Positions 43,083-50,548 are shown, counted from the first letter of the stretch. The stretch is DNA of 64,000 nucleotides from Pyrobaculum arsenaticum DSM 13514 (GCF_000016385.1 NC_009376.1:2046001-2110000); one strand, 5' to 3'. The notes: generated by a model not told the origin, from the letters alone. Numbers and translations are program-made.

Positions 43083-44003
43083 CTATAGGAAGTCTTGTTT
43101 ATAAATTTCTGAGAGGAACTGCTCGCCGCTGTCGCCGGACTCTCCCACAGCTAGCAACAGCTCTTCTACTGGGATTTCTACCCCCCACTTCTTGAAAAAA
43201 GCAGAAATTGTGGCGAGGTCGCGTCTTAGGTAATATTCTGCCTTTGGATGCCTTGTGGGGACCCATTGGGGCCAGTCTATGACGTATCCCCGGTCCCCCA
43301 CAATTATGTTGTACGGAGAGAGATCGCCGTGTATGATCCCGATTCTCAACGCCGTGGAGATAGTGTGCACTACATCATCTGCGATTTTTCTCATATCCTC
43401 CTCCGCCGACCTGTACAGCTCCACCCCTTCTACATAGCTCATAAGAACTACATGCCGGTTGTAAGCTATCGGCTCCGGGACCCACCCGCCGGCCTCGAAC
43501 ACCTTGCTTAGGGCAAAGTACTCGGCCAGGGCGGAAAGCCTTGTCTCAAACACGTCGGCCAGGTGTCTGTATTTAGACACTTTTCTGAGAAAAGGCCGCT
43601 CGTACCTAAAGACGGAGACCCCCCCTCTGTGAAACTTAAGCGCAACTTTAAAACCTGACGGCGTCACACCGGCGTAGACCACAGACTCCTTACCGACTCC
43701 GACTGGCGTAGGCGATAAGGAGAGAATCTTGCGTCTCTGGACGAGAGTGTGTAGGGCCAACACGTCGTACCCATGCGTGGTGATCTTCCACCCCCTGTAC
43801 GGCGCTACGTTCCTCCTCAAGAAGCCGTAGTAGTGCAAACGCTTTATGCTCTGAACAACCTCCTCCTTCCTGTATCTGGCCCAATCAACGACGAGCTCTT
43901 CGGGGACATACTCGTATCTGCGGTGGCCAACCTCGATTAATCTCAGTACGCGCAAATCCCGCTTCGTCAATTTGCCGTAGCCCTCCACAACGTCTCTCAA
44001 CAC
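43083..44003 (-). CDS. Rio2-type serine/threonine protein kinase
   Basis: Rio2 is an atypical kinase needed for late maturation of the small ribosomal subunit. In this 306-residue form the N-terminal winged helix is RDLRVLRLIEVGHRRYEYVPEELV...IKRLHYYGFLRR. The kinase core has the P-loop GVGKESVVYAG, catalytic HGDLSPYNIIV, and VIDWPQ as the metal-binding motif. The open frame runs to 44117. I prefer GTG 44003 because the element atcttaaatac (about 44020-44031) lies 22-25 bp upstream. ATG 44033 would overlap the divergent gene's start. Confidence 0.9.
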   Translation of the reverse strand: MLRDVVEGYGKLTKRDLRVLRLIEVGHRRYEYVPEELVVDWARYRKEEVVQSIKRLHYYGFLRRNVAPYRGWKITTHGYDVLALHTLVQRRKILSLSPTPVGVGKESVVYAGVTPSGFKVALKFHRGGVSVFRYERPFLRKVSKYRHLADVFETRLSALAEYFALSKVFEAGGWVPEPIAYNRHVVLMSYVEGVELYRSAEEDMRKIADDVVHTISTALRIGIIHGDLSPYNIIVGDRGYVIDWPQWVPTRHPKAEYYLRRDLATISAFFKKWGVEIPVEELLLAVGESGDSGEQFLSEIYKQDFL

Positions 44004-44031
44004 AAATAAACCTGAACCAGTATTTAAGATC

Positions 44032-44535
44032 ATGAAGAGGGTCGTCACGCTTGTGTCCAAGGAACAAGCCGAGGTTGGGCACAGATTCCGCGTATTCAGC
44101 GTGCCTGATGAGTGCAAAAGTTGCAGACTATTTTCTGTATGCCTCGGGAGGCTGACCCCAGGCAGAAGCTACAAGGTTGTAGAGGTAAGGCCCTCCATGG
44201 GGCAACGATGCAAGATCACAGACAGCGAAATGGTGCCTGTCGTTGTCGAGGAGGCCCCAATAGTGGGACTACTTCCCCTCAACAAAGCCCTAGAAGGGGT
44301 AGTGGTGACGTACGAGGATGAGTGCGCAGGCTGTGAGGGTTGTCCAAACGATGTAGTTAAGAAAGGCGAAAAGGTGAAGGTAGTCAAGATACTCGGCCGC
44401 AAGAAGTGCAGAAATAAAGAGTTCGCTATCGTCGAGTTTTTCGTCGTGTCAGCGCCCTCACACGCAGTACTAGATTCCTCAAAGACCGCTCAAGCCCCTT
44501 CTCGCGCGCCGTCTTCACGACGTCCTTTAAAATAG
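44032..44535 (+). CDS. UPF0179 family protein
   Basis: This 167-residue protein is of the archaeal UPF0179 family. Conserved cysteines occur as ECKSCRLFSVCLG near the N terminus and ECAGCEGCPNDV in the second half, so metal binding is likely. The function is unknown. VTLVSKEQAEVGHRFRVF matches the family start at ATG 44032, and the A/T element acaaataaac near 44001-44010 is at leaderless distance. The C-terminal 35 residues (Ser/Pro/Arg-rich) overlap an antisense gene by 110 bp and may be a poorly conserved tail. Confidence 0.82.
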   Translation: MKRVVTLVSKEQAEVGHRFRVFSVPDECKSCRLFSVCLGRLTPGRSYKVVEVRPSMGQRCKITDSEMVPVVVEEAPIVGLLPLNKALEGVVVTYEDECAGCEGCPNDVVKKGEKVKVVKILGRKKCRNKEFAIVEFFVVSAPSHAVLDSSKTAQAPSRAPSSRRPLK

Positions 44536-44632
44536 ACTTGGCCTCCGATGTTTTTCCTTCCCGCGCCAGCTTCTCAGCCTCTCTTAGGCGCATCACTAAC
44601 TGCGCCGCAACGGCCTTGAGGTCCTCTGCCAT
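44426..44632 (-). CDS. Small helical basic protein, unknown
   Basis: A 68-residue all-helical protein with a TPR-like pair of helices (LVMRLREAEKLAREGKTSEAKSILKDVVKTAREKG) and a very basic tail (RALTRRKTRR). It is supported by the near-palindromic TATA element centred at 44657, about 25 bp upstream of the ATG, and by an acidic/basic amphipathic design unlike random frames. It overlaps the end of the UPF0179 gene by 110 bp on the opposite strand. Confidence 0.62.
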   Translation of the reverse strand: MAEDLKAVAAQLVMRLREAEKLAREGKTSEAKSILKDVVKTAREKGLERSLRNLVLRVRALTRRKTRR

Positions 44633-44650
44633 GCGCTGGTAGATGTGGCT

Positions 44651-44664
44651 AACTTATAAAGTTT
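44651..44664. promoter_or_regulatory. Bidirectional TATA element, near-perfect palindrome
   Basis: The sequence aacttataaagttt is close to a perfect palindrome. It lies about 25 bp from the ATG at 44632 (minus) and about 30 bp from the GTG at 44688 (plus), between two divergent genes with no other promoter candidate. Confidence 0.6.
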
Positions 44665-44687
44665 TAACTAATCTGTTTCGCCTCTCT

Positions 44688-45359
44688 GTGGATAGAGTGG
44701 CGATTTACATCAAAAACCTAGAAGAGGCGCTGGGTTCCTTAACTCTGAAAGACCAATCTTACAGACACGTGGTAGACTTGGCTAGGGCATATCTGAAAGA
44801 CGCCAAGTATTACTTCTCTATTGGAGATAGAGAGACAGCGCTCGCCACGGTTTCATACGCCGAGGGGCTTCTCGACGCGTTGAAGCTGATAGGAGTTGCC
44901 GACTTTACGTGGAAGAAGCCCAGCGAGATAAAAAACGCCAAGACTGTGATGGTCGCCGGCACTTTTGAGATTCTGCATCCTGGACATCTGGCCTACCTGA
45001 AAAAGGCGTGGGAAATGGGATATGTCATAGCCGTGGTTTCCTCTGACGAAAACGCCGAGAGGACGAAAAAACGTAAGCTAGTAATTCCACAGCAACAGAG
45101 AGCTGAGGTCCTCTCTTCTCTTTATTACGTTCACAGAGTTGTTCTAGGCTCGCCAGGCGACATATTTGATATTTTCAACACCGTGAGACCTGATGTAGTT
45201 CTCCTGGGGCCCAACCAGAACGTAAAGGAGGAGGTAGTAAAAAGAGAAGCTAAGAAAAGGGGCGTAGACGTGAATGTAATCCGCCTGGAAGAGCTCAGAC
45301 AGTGCGAGTTGTGTAGCACTACGCGAATAATTGAAAAAATCTTGTCTACATTTCGCTAG
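44688..45359 (+). CDS. DUF357 - cytidylyltransferase fusion (FAD synthase-like)
   Basis: A 223-residue two-domain protein. Residues 1-75 are a DUF357 helical domain (VDRVAIYIKNLEEALGSL... ISYAEGLLDALKLIG-type helices). Residues 87-223 are a nucleotidyltransferase with VAGTFEILHPGHLAYLKKAW (HPGH motif) and the RxxVVxxS-like VAVVSSDENAERTKKRKLVIP. The transferase domain resembles archaeal RibL-type FAD synthases, but glycerol-3-phosphate or other cytidylyltransferases are possible. GTG 44688 is favoured over ATG 44643 because the latter lies before the TATA element. The next gene starts on its stop codon. Confidence 0.8.
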   Translation: MDRVAIYIKNLEEALGSLTLKDQSYRHVVDLARAYLKDAKYYFSIGDRETALATVSYAEGLLDALKLIGVADFTWKKPSEIKNAKTVMVAGTFEILHPGHLAYLKKAWEMGYVIAVVSSDENAERTKKRKLVIPQQQRAEVLSSLYYVHRVVLGSPGDIFDIFNTVRPDVVLLGPNQNVKEEVVKREAKKRGVDVNVIRLEELRQCELCSTTRIIEKILSTFR

Positions 45360-46003
45360 TGCCCTTTAACGCCGAAGCAGCGCGGCGGGTGCAGGAGCGC
45401 TTAGCCAAACTCGTGGTTTTTGCCCCCATACCCAAAGCCGAGACTGTGGCCGGCCTTGACGTCGCCTACAGCGGCGATGTAGCATACGGCGCGGCGGTTG
45501 TGGTCAAGATGCCCGCGCTGGAAGTCGTCGACGTGGCTTGTTCTGTAAGCAAAGCGGTTGTACCCTATGTGCCGACCTACTTAGCGTTTAGGGAGTTGTC
45601 GCCGATGCTCAGGGCATACTTCAAACTACGGGTGAAGCCAGATATTATTTTAGTTGATGGACATGGCGTAGCCCACCCCCGTAGATTCGGCATCGCCTCC
45701 CATATAGGAGTTGTCCTGAAGAAGCCAACGATAGGCGTCGCCAAGTCGAGGCTATACGGAGTGGAAGAGGGTGGCTGTGTTTTAGACCCGTCTACAGGCG
45801 AGGTCTTGGCGCAGGTCGTAAAATGCGGAGGGAAGAAGTACGTGTCTGTTGGCTCATACGCCACGCTGGAAGATGCAGTGAGGATCGTAGAGACTTTGTG
45901 CAAAAAGGGGGATGTCTACCCGTTGAGGGCGGCGCATGAGATTACGCAAAAGATTAAGAAAGCCGCCCTACCTCACGATGAGGACAGGTACCCTTGCTCT
46001 TGA
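45359..46003 (+). CDS. nfi: Endonuclease V
   Basis: This repair nuclease cuts the second phosphodiester bond 3' of inosine (deaminated adenine). The 214-residue protein has VAGLDVAYSGDVAYGAAVVV with the first catalytic Asp, and ILVDGHGVAHPRRFGIASHIGVVLKKPTIGVAKSRLYG, the family signature with the second Asp and the inosine-pocket loop. The GTG start shares its G with the upstream TAG stop. Its 3' end overlaps the convergent stress-protein gene by 36 bp. Confidence 0.94.
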   Translation: MPFNAEAARRVQERLAKLVVFAPIPKAETVAGLDVAYSGDVAYGAAVVVKMPALEVVDVACSVSKAVVPYVPTYLAFRELSPMLRAYFKLRVKPDIILVDGHGVAHPRRFGIASHIGVVLKKPTIGVAKSRLYGVEEGGCVLDPSTGEVLAQVVKCGGKKYVSVGSYATLEDAVRIVETLCKKGDVYPLRAAHEITQKIKKAALPHDEDRYPCS

Positions 46004-46354
46004 CGCCACCGCTTGTGATACTGAGCCTAGGACCAACCTCTGTAGCGCTGAGAGGCCTCGGGAGCCCATCACGATGAGGTCCACCCCTTTCTCCTCTGCG
46101 TAGTTTAGAATCTCCGTTGCGGGTGTGCCAGACCTAACAGCTACTTCTTCCAGCGCTACTCCCTGAGATTTCAAAGCTTCGGCGGCTTCAGACGCGATTT
46201 TCTGGGCTTTGTCTAAAGACGCTTGTGAGGGATCTACTGCGACTGTAATAACACAAACCGAAGAACCAAAGGCCTTTGCCAGGGCGAGTGCGTGAGCCAC
46301 AGCCTTTTTGGCGTGGTCTGAGCCGTCATATGCCACCAAGATTCTCCTATACAT
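45968..46354 (-). CDS. Universal stress protein (UspA family)
   Basis: A 128-residue single-domain UspA protein. ILVAYDGSDHAKKAVAHALALAK and GVDLIVMGSRGLSALQRLVLGSVSQAVASRARVPVLIVR contain the ATP-binding G-x2-G-x9-G-(S/T) motif, so this is probably an ATP-binding member. The longer open frame to 46597 is an artefact of overlap with the permease gene. ATG 46354 has the TATA-like ataaaaatta about 24 bp upstream. It lies downstream of a sugar importer operon but has its own promoter. Confidence 0.9.
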   Translation of the reverse strand: MYRRILVAYDGSDHAKKAVAHALALAKAFGSSVCVITVAVDPSQASLDKAQKIASEAAEALKSQGVALEEVAVRSGTPATEILNYAEEKGVDLIVMGSRGLSALQRLVLGSVSQAVASRARVPVLIVR

Positions 46355-46383
46355 GATGTAGTAGAAGAAAGTAATTTTTATTA

Positions 46384-47199
46384 TTACTTTCCGCCAGACC
46401 CCAGCACAAGTAGCCCTCTTATGAAATATCTTCCTAGAGCTATAAATAGCAAAAGCGGCAGGAGAGAGGCTATTAAAGCCGCTGAGAACATCTCGTTGTA
46501 GAGATTGCCGGATTGGCCGACGTAGCTGAACACCTTTAGAGTTATGTGGTTGTTGTACGTCCGGGACAGCGCCAGTGGAATAAAGAAGTTGTTCCACCCG
46601 CTGATTGTTAGATATGTGGCGACGGAGGTGAAGGCCGGGCCTAGGAGGGGCAACACCGCCTTGGCGAATATCAACATCTCGCCGGCACCGTCTATTTCAG
46701 CGGCTTCCACAACGCTACGTGGTATCGCCGTGATGAATATTAACATCATCAACGTTGCGAATGGTATGAAAAATATGAGGAGACCCAGAGCGATGCCGTA
46801 CAGCGTGTCGAACAGCCCTCTTTCTGTCATAAAACGGGCAAGTGGAACAACCGCTGACTGATATGGCAAGTAGGTAGCCACGGCCACTACTACGAGAAGT
46901 ACGTCTTTCAGCTTAGTCGTCGCCCTCCACAACGCGTATGCCCCCAGAGAGCCAATAAATGCCGCCCCTAGAGCTGTGGGGATTACTACCAATGCTGTGT
47001 TTAGCAATACAGGTGCGAGCTCACCGGCCACTCTGAATAAGGTGGTCAAGTCGATATTTGTGCTCGGCACGTACACCGGAGTGGTTAACACCTCAGAAAG
47101 CGGCTTCAACGCGCCTATAGTCAAGACGTACAGGGGCAGTGCCCACAATGCGCCTATTCCCGCAATTATGAGGTGAGGTAGGAGTCTCATTTTATCCAT
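46384..47199 (-). CDS. Sugar-type ABC transporter permease 2 (MalG-like)
   Basis: A 271-residue inner-membrane permease of the carbohydrate ABC importer family (CUT1), with six transmembrane helices. The EAA loop that contacts the ATPase is EAAEIDGAGEMLIFAKAVLPLLGP. The gene overlaps the first permease by 13 bp. No ATPase gene is adjacent, so the ATP-binding subunit must be encoded elsewhere. Confidence 0.9.
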   Translation of the reverse strand: MDKMRLLPHLIIAGIGALWALPLYVLTIGALKPLSEVLTTPVYVPSTNIDLTTLFRVAGELAPVLLNTALVVIPTALGAAFIGSLGAYALWRATTKLKDVLLVVVAVATYLPYQSAVVPLARFMTERGLFDTLYGIALGLLIFFIPFATLMMLIFITAIPRSVVEAAEIDGAGEMLIFAKAVLPLLGPAFTSVATYLTISGWNNFFIPLALSRTYNNHITLKVFSYVGQSGNLYNEMFSAALIASLLPLLLFIALGRYFIRGLLVLGSGGK

Positions 47200-48011
47200 C
47201 GTTTCAGACTAAGTAGAGCGTATGGGATTACCATCACTGCCGATATTGCTATTATCACCACGGCCGACGCGCTCGCCACGGCTAAGTAGAAAGCTGTAAA
47301 TTTCATAAATGTATACATTACAAGAGTCATGGTATTAGGATTTAAAAAAAGTATCGAATAAGGTAAGTCAAACATTTGAATTGCAAATAATGTAAAAAAT
47401 ATTGTAGATATTATAAGACTCTGCTTAGATTGAGGAATTACTATGCTTAACATCGTATAGAGCTTGCTAGCCCCGTCAATTTGAGCTGATTCCAGTTGTG
47501 ACTTGTCCACGTTGTAGAACATGGCTAGGTAAAACAGCGTAGCTAAGCCGGAGTAGACCCAAACAGAGACTAGGGAAATGCTCCAAAATGCTGCATCTCC
47601 TTGTAGAGGGTTTCCTAAAAAGCGGCCTATCCCCCTGTCCGCGTCTAGTAGCCATCTCCATATTATCCCCGACGCTACTAGAGAGAGGGATAGGGGGTAT
47701 ATAAAATACGCCGTGAGGATATTTCTCCACGTGGCACTCGCCACGTTGTAGATGAGAGATGCTATGACGAGCCCCGCTAAGTTGCCCACAGCTACCAGCA
47801 CGACAATCCAGAACAGCGTTTTAACCAAGGCGCTTTGGAACAAGGGATCTGAAAAGAGCTGGAAATAAGTTGCAAGCCCAACAAATCTGTAGTCTGGGTT
47901 CAGCACTGAGAAGTTAGTAAATGAGAAGTACAAATTCCACGCCAAGAAGCCGTAGAGGAGTATTGTAGTAATAAAGAGGGGGAGAGAAAAAAGTATTAGG
48001 GTTATCCTCAT
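47187..48011 (-). CDS. Sugar-type ABC transporter permease 1 (MalF/UgpA-like)
   Basis: A 274-residue permease with six predicted helices. The EAA loop reads ESAQIDGASKLYTMLSIVIPQSKQ. It starts 4 bp inside the end of the binding-protein gene and overlaps the second permease. The middle of the gene is noticeably more A/T-rich than its neighbours, but the frame is intact. Confidence 0.9.
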   Translation of the reverse strand: MRITLILFSLPLFITTILLYGFLAWNLYFSFTNFSVLNPDYRFVGLATYFQLFSDPLFQSALVKTLFWIVVLVAVGNLAGLVIASLIYNVASATWRNILTAYFIYPLSLSLVASGIIWRWLLDADRGIGRFLGNPLQGDAAFWSISLVSVWVYSGLATLFYLAMFYNVDKSQLESAQIDGASKLYTMLSIVIPQSKQSLIISTIFFTLFAIQMFDLPYSILFLNPNTMTLVMYTFMKFTAFYLAVASASAVVIIAISAVMVIPYALLSLKRWIK

Positions 48012-49441
48012 TTAACCCACGGCGGTTGGTAGCCGCCGAAGGGCTTACCCGGCGCGCCGAGGTACCAGGTGTCCTTCCACAGGGAGCGCTCTGTGGACAG
48101 CGCTTTTGACAAGGTGTCGTACCACAGATCTGCCCTCCCCGTCTGCACAAGGACTATGGCTTGTTGCAACAACATCTGCCAGACGTCTGAGAACAACGCG
48201 CCGTGGGTAAGGCTGAACACGTAGGATCTGGCGTCTCTATACTCCTGTACTTCCCACCTCTGTATTGGGGTGGGGTATATTGCGGGATCTATGTTCTTGT
48301 ACACTGCTATTGAGCCCTTTAATGGGTTGAAGATAGACTGCCCCTCTGGCCCCGCGAAGAACTTGACAAACTCTATGCCCAATTGCGTGGTCGGACCGCC
48401 GGCCGGCACCGCGACTGAGTCTATCACCAGATTGTAAACTCCCTGGGTCCCGGGGAACGGCGCGACAACTATGTTACAGTCTGGAGTTATCGAGGTGTAG
48501 GGGCACATCTTCACCTGGGGATACACGTTGTATATTAGGCCCACTACCCAATCCCCGTCTACGTGAGCCAGCCCTTTGCCCGCAACTAAGTCAGCGACGG
48601 CGCCTGTCCAGTCTAGGGCTGGCCAGTTAGCTGGGAATGACTTAGCTAGTTCTAAGAACTTCTCCGTGGCTTGTTTTAGCGAGGGGTCATCGGGTGACAG
48701 AGTGCCGTACATGAACATTATAAACTTCTGGGGCCCCGCCACCGCAAGGAAAACTTGCTCCCAGAGGTGTAGCACTGTGAACTGATCTGCGCCCGCTTGG
48801 ATTAGGCATGGCATCCCGGCGGCAGAGGCCTTCTTGCAGAGAGCAACCAAATCGTCTAGGGTTGTGGGGACAGAGCCGCCGAGTTTGTCGAGAACTTGTT
48901 TGTTTATGAAGATGAGGTTAGCCCTGTGGATATTGACGGGAAGCGCGAAAACCTTACCGTTGAGGGAACACGCAGACAGAACGTCAGGCGCTTGGGTAGA
49001 CATATCTATTTCCTTGGCCACGTTGCTCAGCTCCATAAAGCTGGCCTCGCCCTTCGGTGCAACGTAGATATAGCTCAACATCTCGGGGCCGCAGTGTACT
49101 TGGAATGCAGCCGGCGGATTCCCCGCCTGCATCAGCGCCAAGATTGCAAACTTGGCATTCACACCGGCGCCGCCAGGCACCGCCGTCTTCTCTACAGCGA
49201 TGCCGGTCTTTTTAGTAAAGTTTCCAATAACGGCATCGATGGCAAACCTCTCAAGACCAGCCCACCAGGTGTAAAACGTAATCTTCTTAGGGGCCGACGG
49301 TGTGGTCGGCTGAGGCGATGCCGTAGTCTGTGAAGGCGGCGCCGTAGTTTGCGGCTGTTGCGACATAGAACCGAGGTAATACCCCAACAACGCCACAACA
49401 ACCAACGCGACAACAATCCCTACTACTTGAGATAACTTCAT
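48008..49441 (-). CDS. Extracellular sugar-binding lipoprotein-like protein
   Basis: A 477-residue family 1 solute-binding protein. An N-terminal hydrophobic helix (VVGIVVALVVVALLGYYLG) acts as signal or membrane anchor. A Thr/Pro/Ser/Gln-rich linker (residues about 28-50), common in crenarchaeal binding proteins and often glycosylated, follows. The binding domain begins ITFYTWWAGLERFAIDAVIGNFTKKTGIAVEK. LDWTGAVADLVAGKGLAHVDGDWV is typical of glucose/arabinose-type binders, but the sugar is not known. The start is leaderless from actttaaag, about 27 bp upstream. Confidence 0.9.
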   Translation of the reverse strand: MKLSQVVGIVVALVVVALLGYYLGSMSQQPQTTAPPSQTTASPQPTTPSAPKKITFYTWWAGLERFAIDAVIGNFTKKTGIAVEKTAVPGGAGVNAKFAILALMQAGNPPAAFQVHCGPEMLSYIYVAPKGEASFMELSNVAKEIDMSTQAPDVLSACSLNGKVFALPVNIHRANLIFINKQVLDKLGGSVPTTLDDLVALCKKASAAGMPCLIQAGADQFTVLHLWEQVFLAVAGPQKFIMFMYGTLSPDDPSLKQATEKFLELAKSFPANWPALDWTGAVADLVAGKGLAHVDGDWVVGLIYNVYPQVKMCPYTSITPDCNIVVAPFPGTQGVYNLVIDSVAVPAGGPTTQLGIEFVKFFAGPEGQSIFNPLKGSIAVYKNIDPAIYPTPIQRWEVQEYRDARSYVFSLTHGALFSDVWQMLLQQAIVLVQTGRADLWYDTLSKALSTERSLWKDTWYLGAPGKPFGGYQPPWVK

Positions 49442-49517
49442 ATGATTGAGTAAACTTGGGTCTTTAAAGTATAATCTTATATATGTTTATAAAGCAGTTA
49501 TATAGGTAAAGAGGGGA
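49442..49517. other. Promoter region of the ABC importer
   Basis: An A/T-rich stretch with the minus-strand TATA element actttaaag near 49463-49472 and further A/T blocks (tatgtttataaagc). It ends where the radA-like remnant begins. Confidence 0.5.
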
Positions 49518-49770
49518 CTCGATAAGAATCACCTTGAAACCCGAACTATAGGCCATTGCATAATAGAAGATATTTCTGAAAGCTTTGTCAAGATCAAGGC
49601 CTCACGCCTTGGCTATTTGCATAATGCGCTCTGACTGGAAGGCATTTTTCATTAATATATTATGGCCTTCGCCCCCAGCCCACCCTCTCTTCTGGAAGCT
49701 GGACCATCACAGCCAGCTGGTGGCAGAGTTACGTCTTACCAGAGCCGAACTCGACAACAATCTCCATGAA
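49518..49770 (-). pseudogene. radA pseudogene fragment
   Basis: Read on the minus strand, this segment aligns to the central part of RadA (the intact gene is at 20247-21248). It begins EIVVEFGSGKT at 49764, has a TAA where RadA has Gln after GKT, then LCHQLAVMVQLPEERVGW. A disturbed stretch follows, then NAFQSERIMQIAKA, a TGA in place of Arg, then GLDLDKAFRNIFYYAMAYSS and VILIE. Nucleotide identity is obvious (for example gagcgcattatgca is shared). Both ends of RadA are missing and two in-frame stops plus indels are present, so it is dead. It ends about 20 bp from the tRNA-Ser 3' end. Confidence 0.82.
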
Positions 49771-49840
49771 AGCTGGTGTAAAACGTTTAGTGGCGCCGGG
49801 GGTGGGATTTGAACCCACGCCCCCTGGACGGGGACGGGAT

Positions 49841-49853
49841 TTCTTGCCTAGGC
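49841..49853 (-). other. tRNA-Ser intron 2 (13 nt, position 37/38)
   Basis: This segment sits at the canonical intron position after anticodon CGA and G37. Exon bases CTCG can pair with the intron's CAAG in three of four positions, closing a 7-base loop. That makes a relaxed bulge-helix-loop motif. Removing it restores a 7-base anticodon loop. Confidence 0.65.
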
Positions 49854-49860
49854 CTCGAGT

Positions 49861-49882
49861 TTGGCGCCGCCGCTACGGCGGT
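49861..49882 (-). other. tRNA-Ser intron 1 (22 nt, between positions 30 and 31)
   Basis: The intron folds as a 5-bp hairpin ccgcc/ggcgg with loop gtagc. It is flanked by two 3-base bulges (GGA and AAA) around a short helix CGCG/CGCC. This is a bulge-helix-bulge structure with one mismatch. Cleavage in the bulges gives exactly the ends listed. Confidence 0.75.
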
Positions 49883-49997
49883 CCCGCGCCTTGGGCCGCT
49901 CGGCCACCCCGGCTGGTTTTTACAACGCCTCAATTTATAAAGTTATCCTCATGTCCTGGCGTGGAAAGTTTTTATACTTATCCTGTCTGGTGCGCCT

Positions 49998-50195
49998 ATG
50001 TCTATTCGTGGTGCTAAGTTCCACGGCCCGTCTCCGCCTTCAGATACGGTGACAAACTGGGTGTTGGCTCCGCTGGAGAGAGGGGTAGTATTTGCGTGCC
50101 CAAACTGTGGCAAGACGACGGTTGTGCGGAGCGCGAGGTCTAGGAAGCTAGGAGTTACGTATCGTTGCCCTGAGTGCGGTTTTGTAGGACCCTAA
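49998..50195 (+). CDS. COG2888-type zinc-ribbon RNA-binding protein
   Basis: A 65-residue protein with a zinc ribbon using C34, C37 (CPNC) and C57, C60 (CPEC), ending GFVGP as in the archaeal COG2888/DUF1610 family, predicted to act in translation. The TATA element gtttttatac is centred 24 bp before the ATG. It lies upstream of the elongation factor gene, which fits a role in translation. Confidence 0.8.
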   Translation: MSIRGAKFHGPSPPSDTVTNWVLAPLERGVVFACPNCGKTTVVRSARSRKLGVTYRCPECGFVGP

Positions 50196-50235
50196 CGGGG
50201 GCAAGTTTTAAATACACGACTCGTTGCGTGGACTC

Positions 50236-50514
50236 ATGTCGGCAGAAGTTGCACTGGTATATAGGGTCCTTCCAGACAGTGTAGAGGTAAATATAGACAA
50301 ACTAAAAACCGATATTATAAACAAGTTAAGTCCCAAGTATAAAGTAGATAAGGTGGAAGTAGAGGAAATAGGGTTCGGCATTAAGGCCTTGAGGTTTTAT
50401 ATAAGAATGCCGGAGTCCGAGGAATACTCTTCCGACGAGGTTGAGGAGTTGCTAAGATCTGTAGAGGGGGTTGGGGGATACGAGCTGGAGTACTTCTCTA
50501 GGCTTAGTTTTTGA
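50236..50514 (+). CDS. Translation elongation factor aEF1B (EF-1 beta)
   Basis: A 92-residue nucleotide exchange factor that recycles aEF1A-GDP to the GTP form. VALVYRVLPDSVEVNIDKLKTDI and VEEIGFGIKALRFYIRMPE are characteristic. VEGVGGYELEYFSRLSF is the conserved C terminus. ATG 50236 is preferred over ATG 50224 because gttttaaatac lies 25 bp before it. The CDC48 gene follows with its TATA element in the short gap. Confidence 0.92.
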   Translation: MSAEVALVYRVLPDSVEVNIDKLKTDIINKLSPKYKVDKVEVEEIGFGIKALRFYIRMPESEEYSSDEVEELLRSVEGVGGYELEYFSRLSF

Positions 50515-50548
50515 GGCAAGTTTTTATACCTACATCGGTCTTTTAGCC

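Larger units (their letters stand above)
49791..49913 (-). tRNA. tRNA-Ser (anticodon CGA) with two introns
   Basis: A complete class II tRNA. The acceptor stem pairs GCCGGGG with CCCCGGC, the discriminator is G, and CCA is encoded. The D arm has stem GCC/GGC, the variable arm is long (CCCC/GGGG), and the T arm reads GTGGG-TTCAAAT-CCCAC. The anticodon stem CGGGA/TCCCG closes only after two segments are removed (49861-49882, 22 nt, and 49841-49853, 13 nt), leaving the loop CTCGAGA with anticodon CGA. The mature length would be 88 nt. Discriminator G and the long variable arm fit serine. The TATA element aatttataaag (49932-49942) lies about 24 bp upstream. Confidence 0.92.

Noticed and set aside
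46355..46597. N-terminal extension of the universal stress protein
   Set aside because: It runs antisense-free but inside the permease gene in another frame. The Usp fold starts at MYRRILVAYDG, and a TATA element sits before ATG 46354.
47187..48011. A/T-rich middle of the first permease as a foreign segment
   Set aside because: The shift is moderate and hydrophobic codons (ATT, TTT, ATA) explain it. The frame and EAA loop are intact.
49518..49540. Possible CRISPR repeat-like end (CTTGAAAC) near 49530
   Set aside because: Occurs once, with no spacing or second copy, and the segment is explained as part of the radA remnant.
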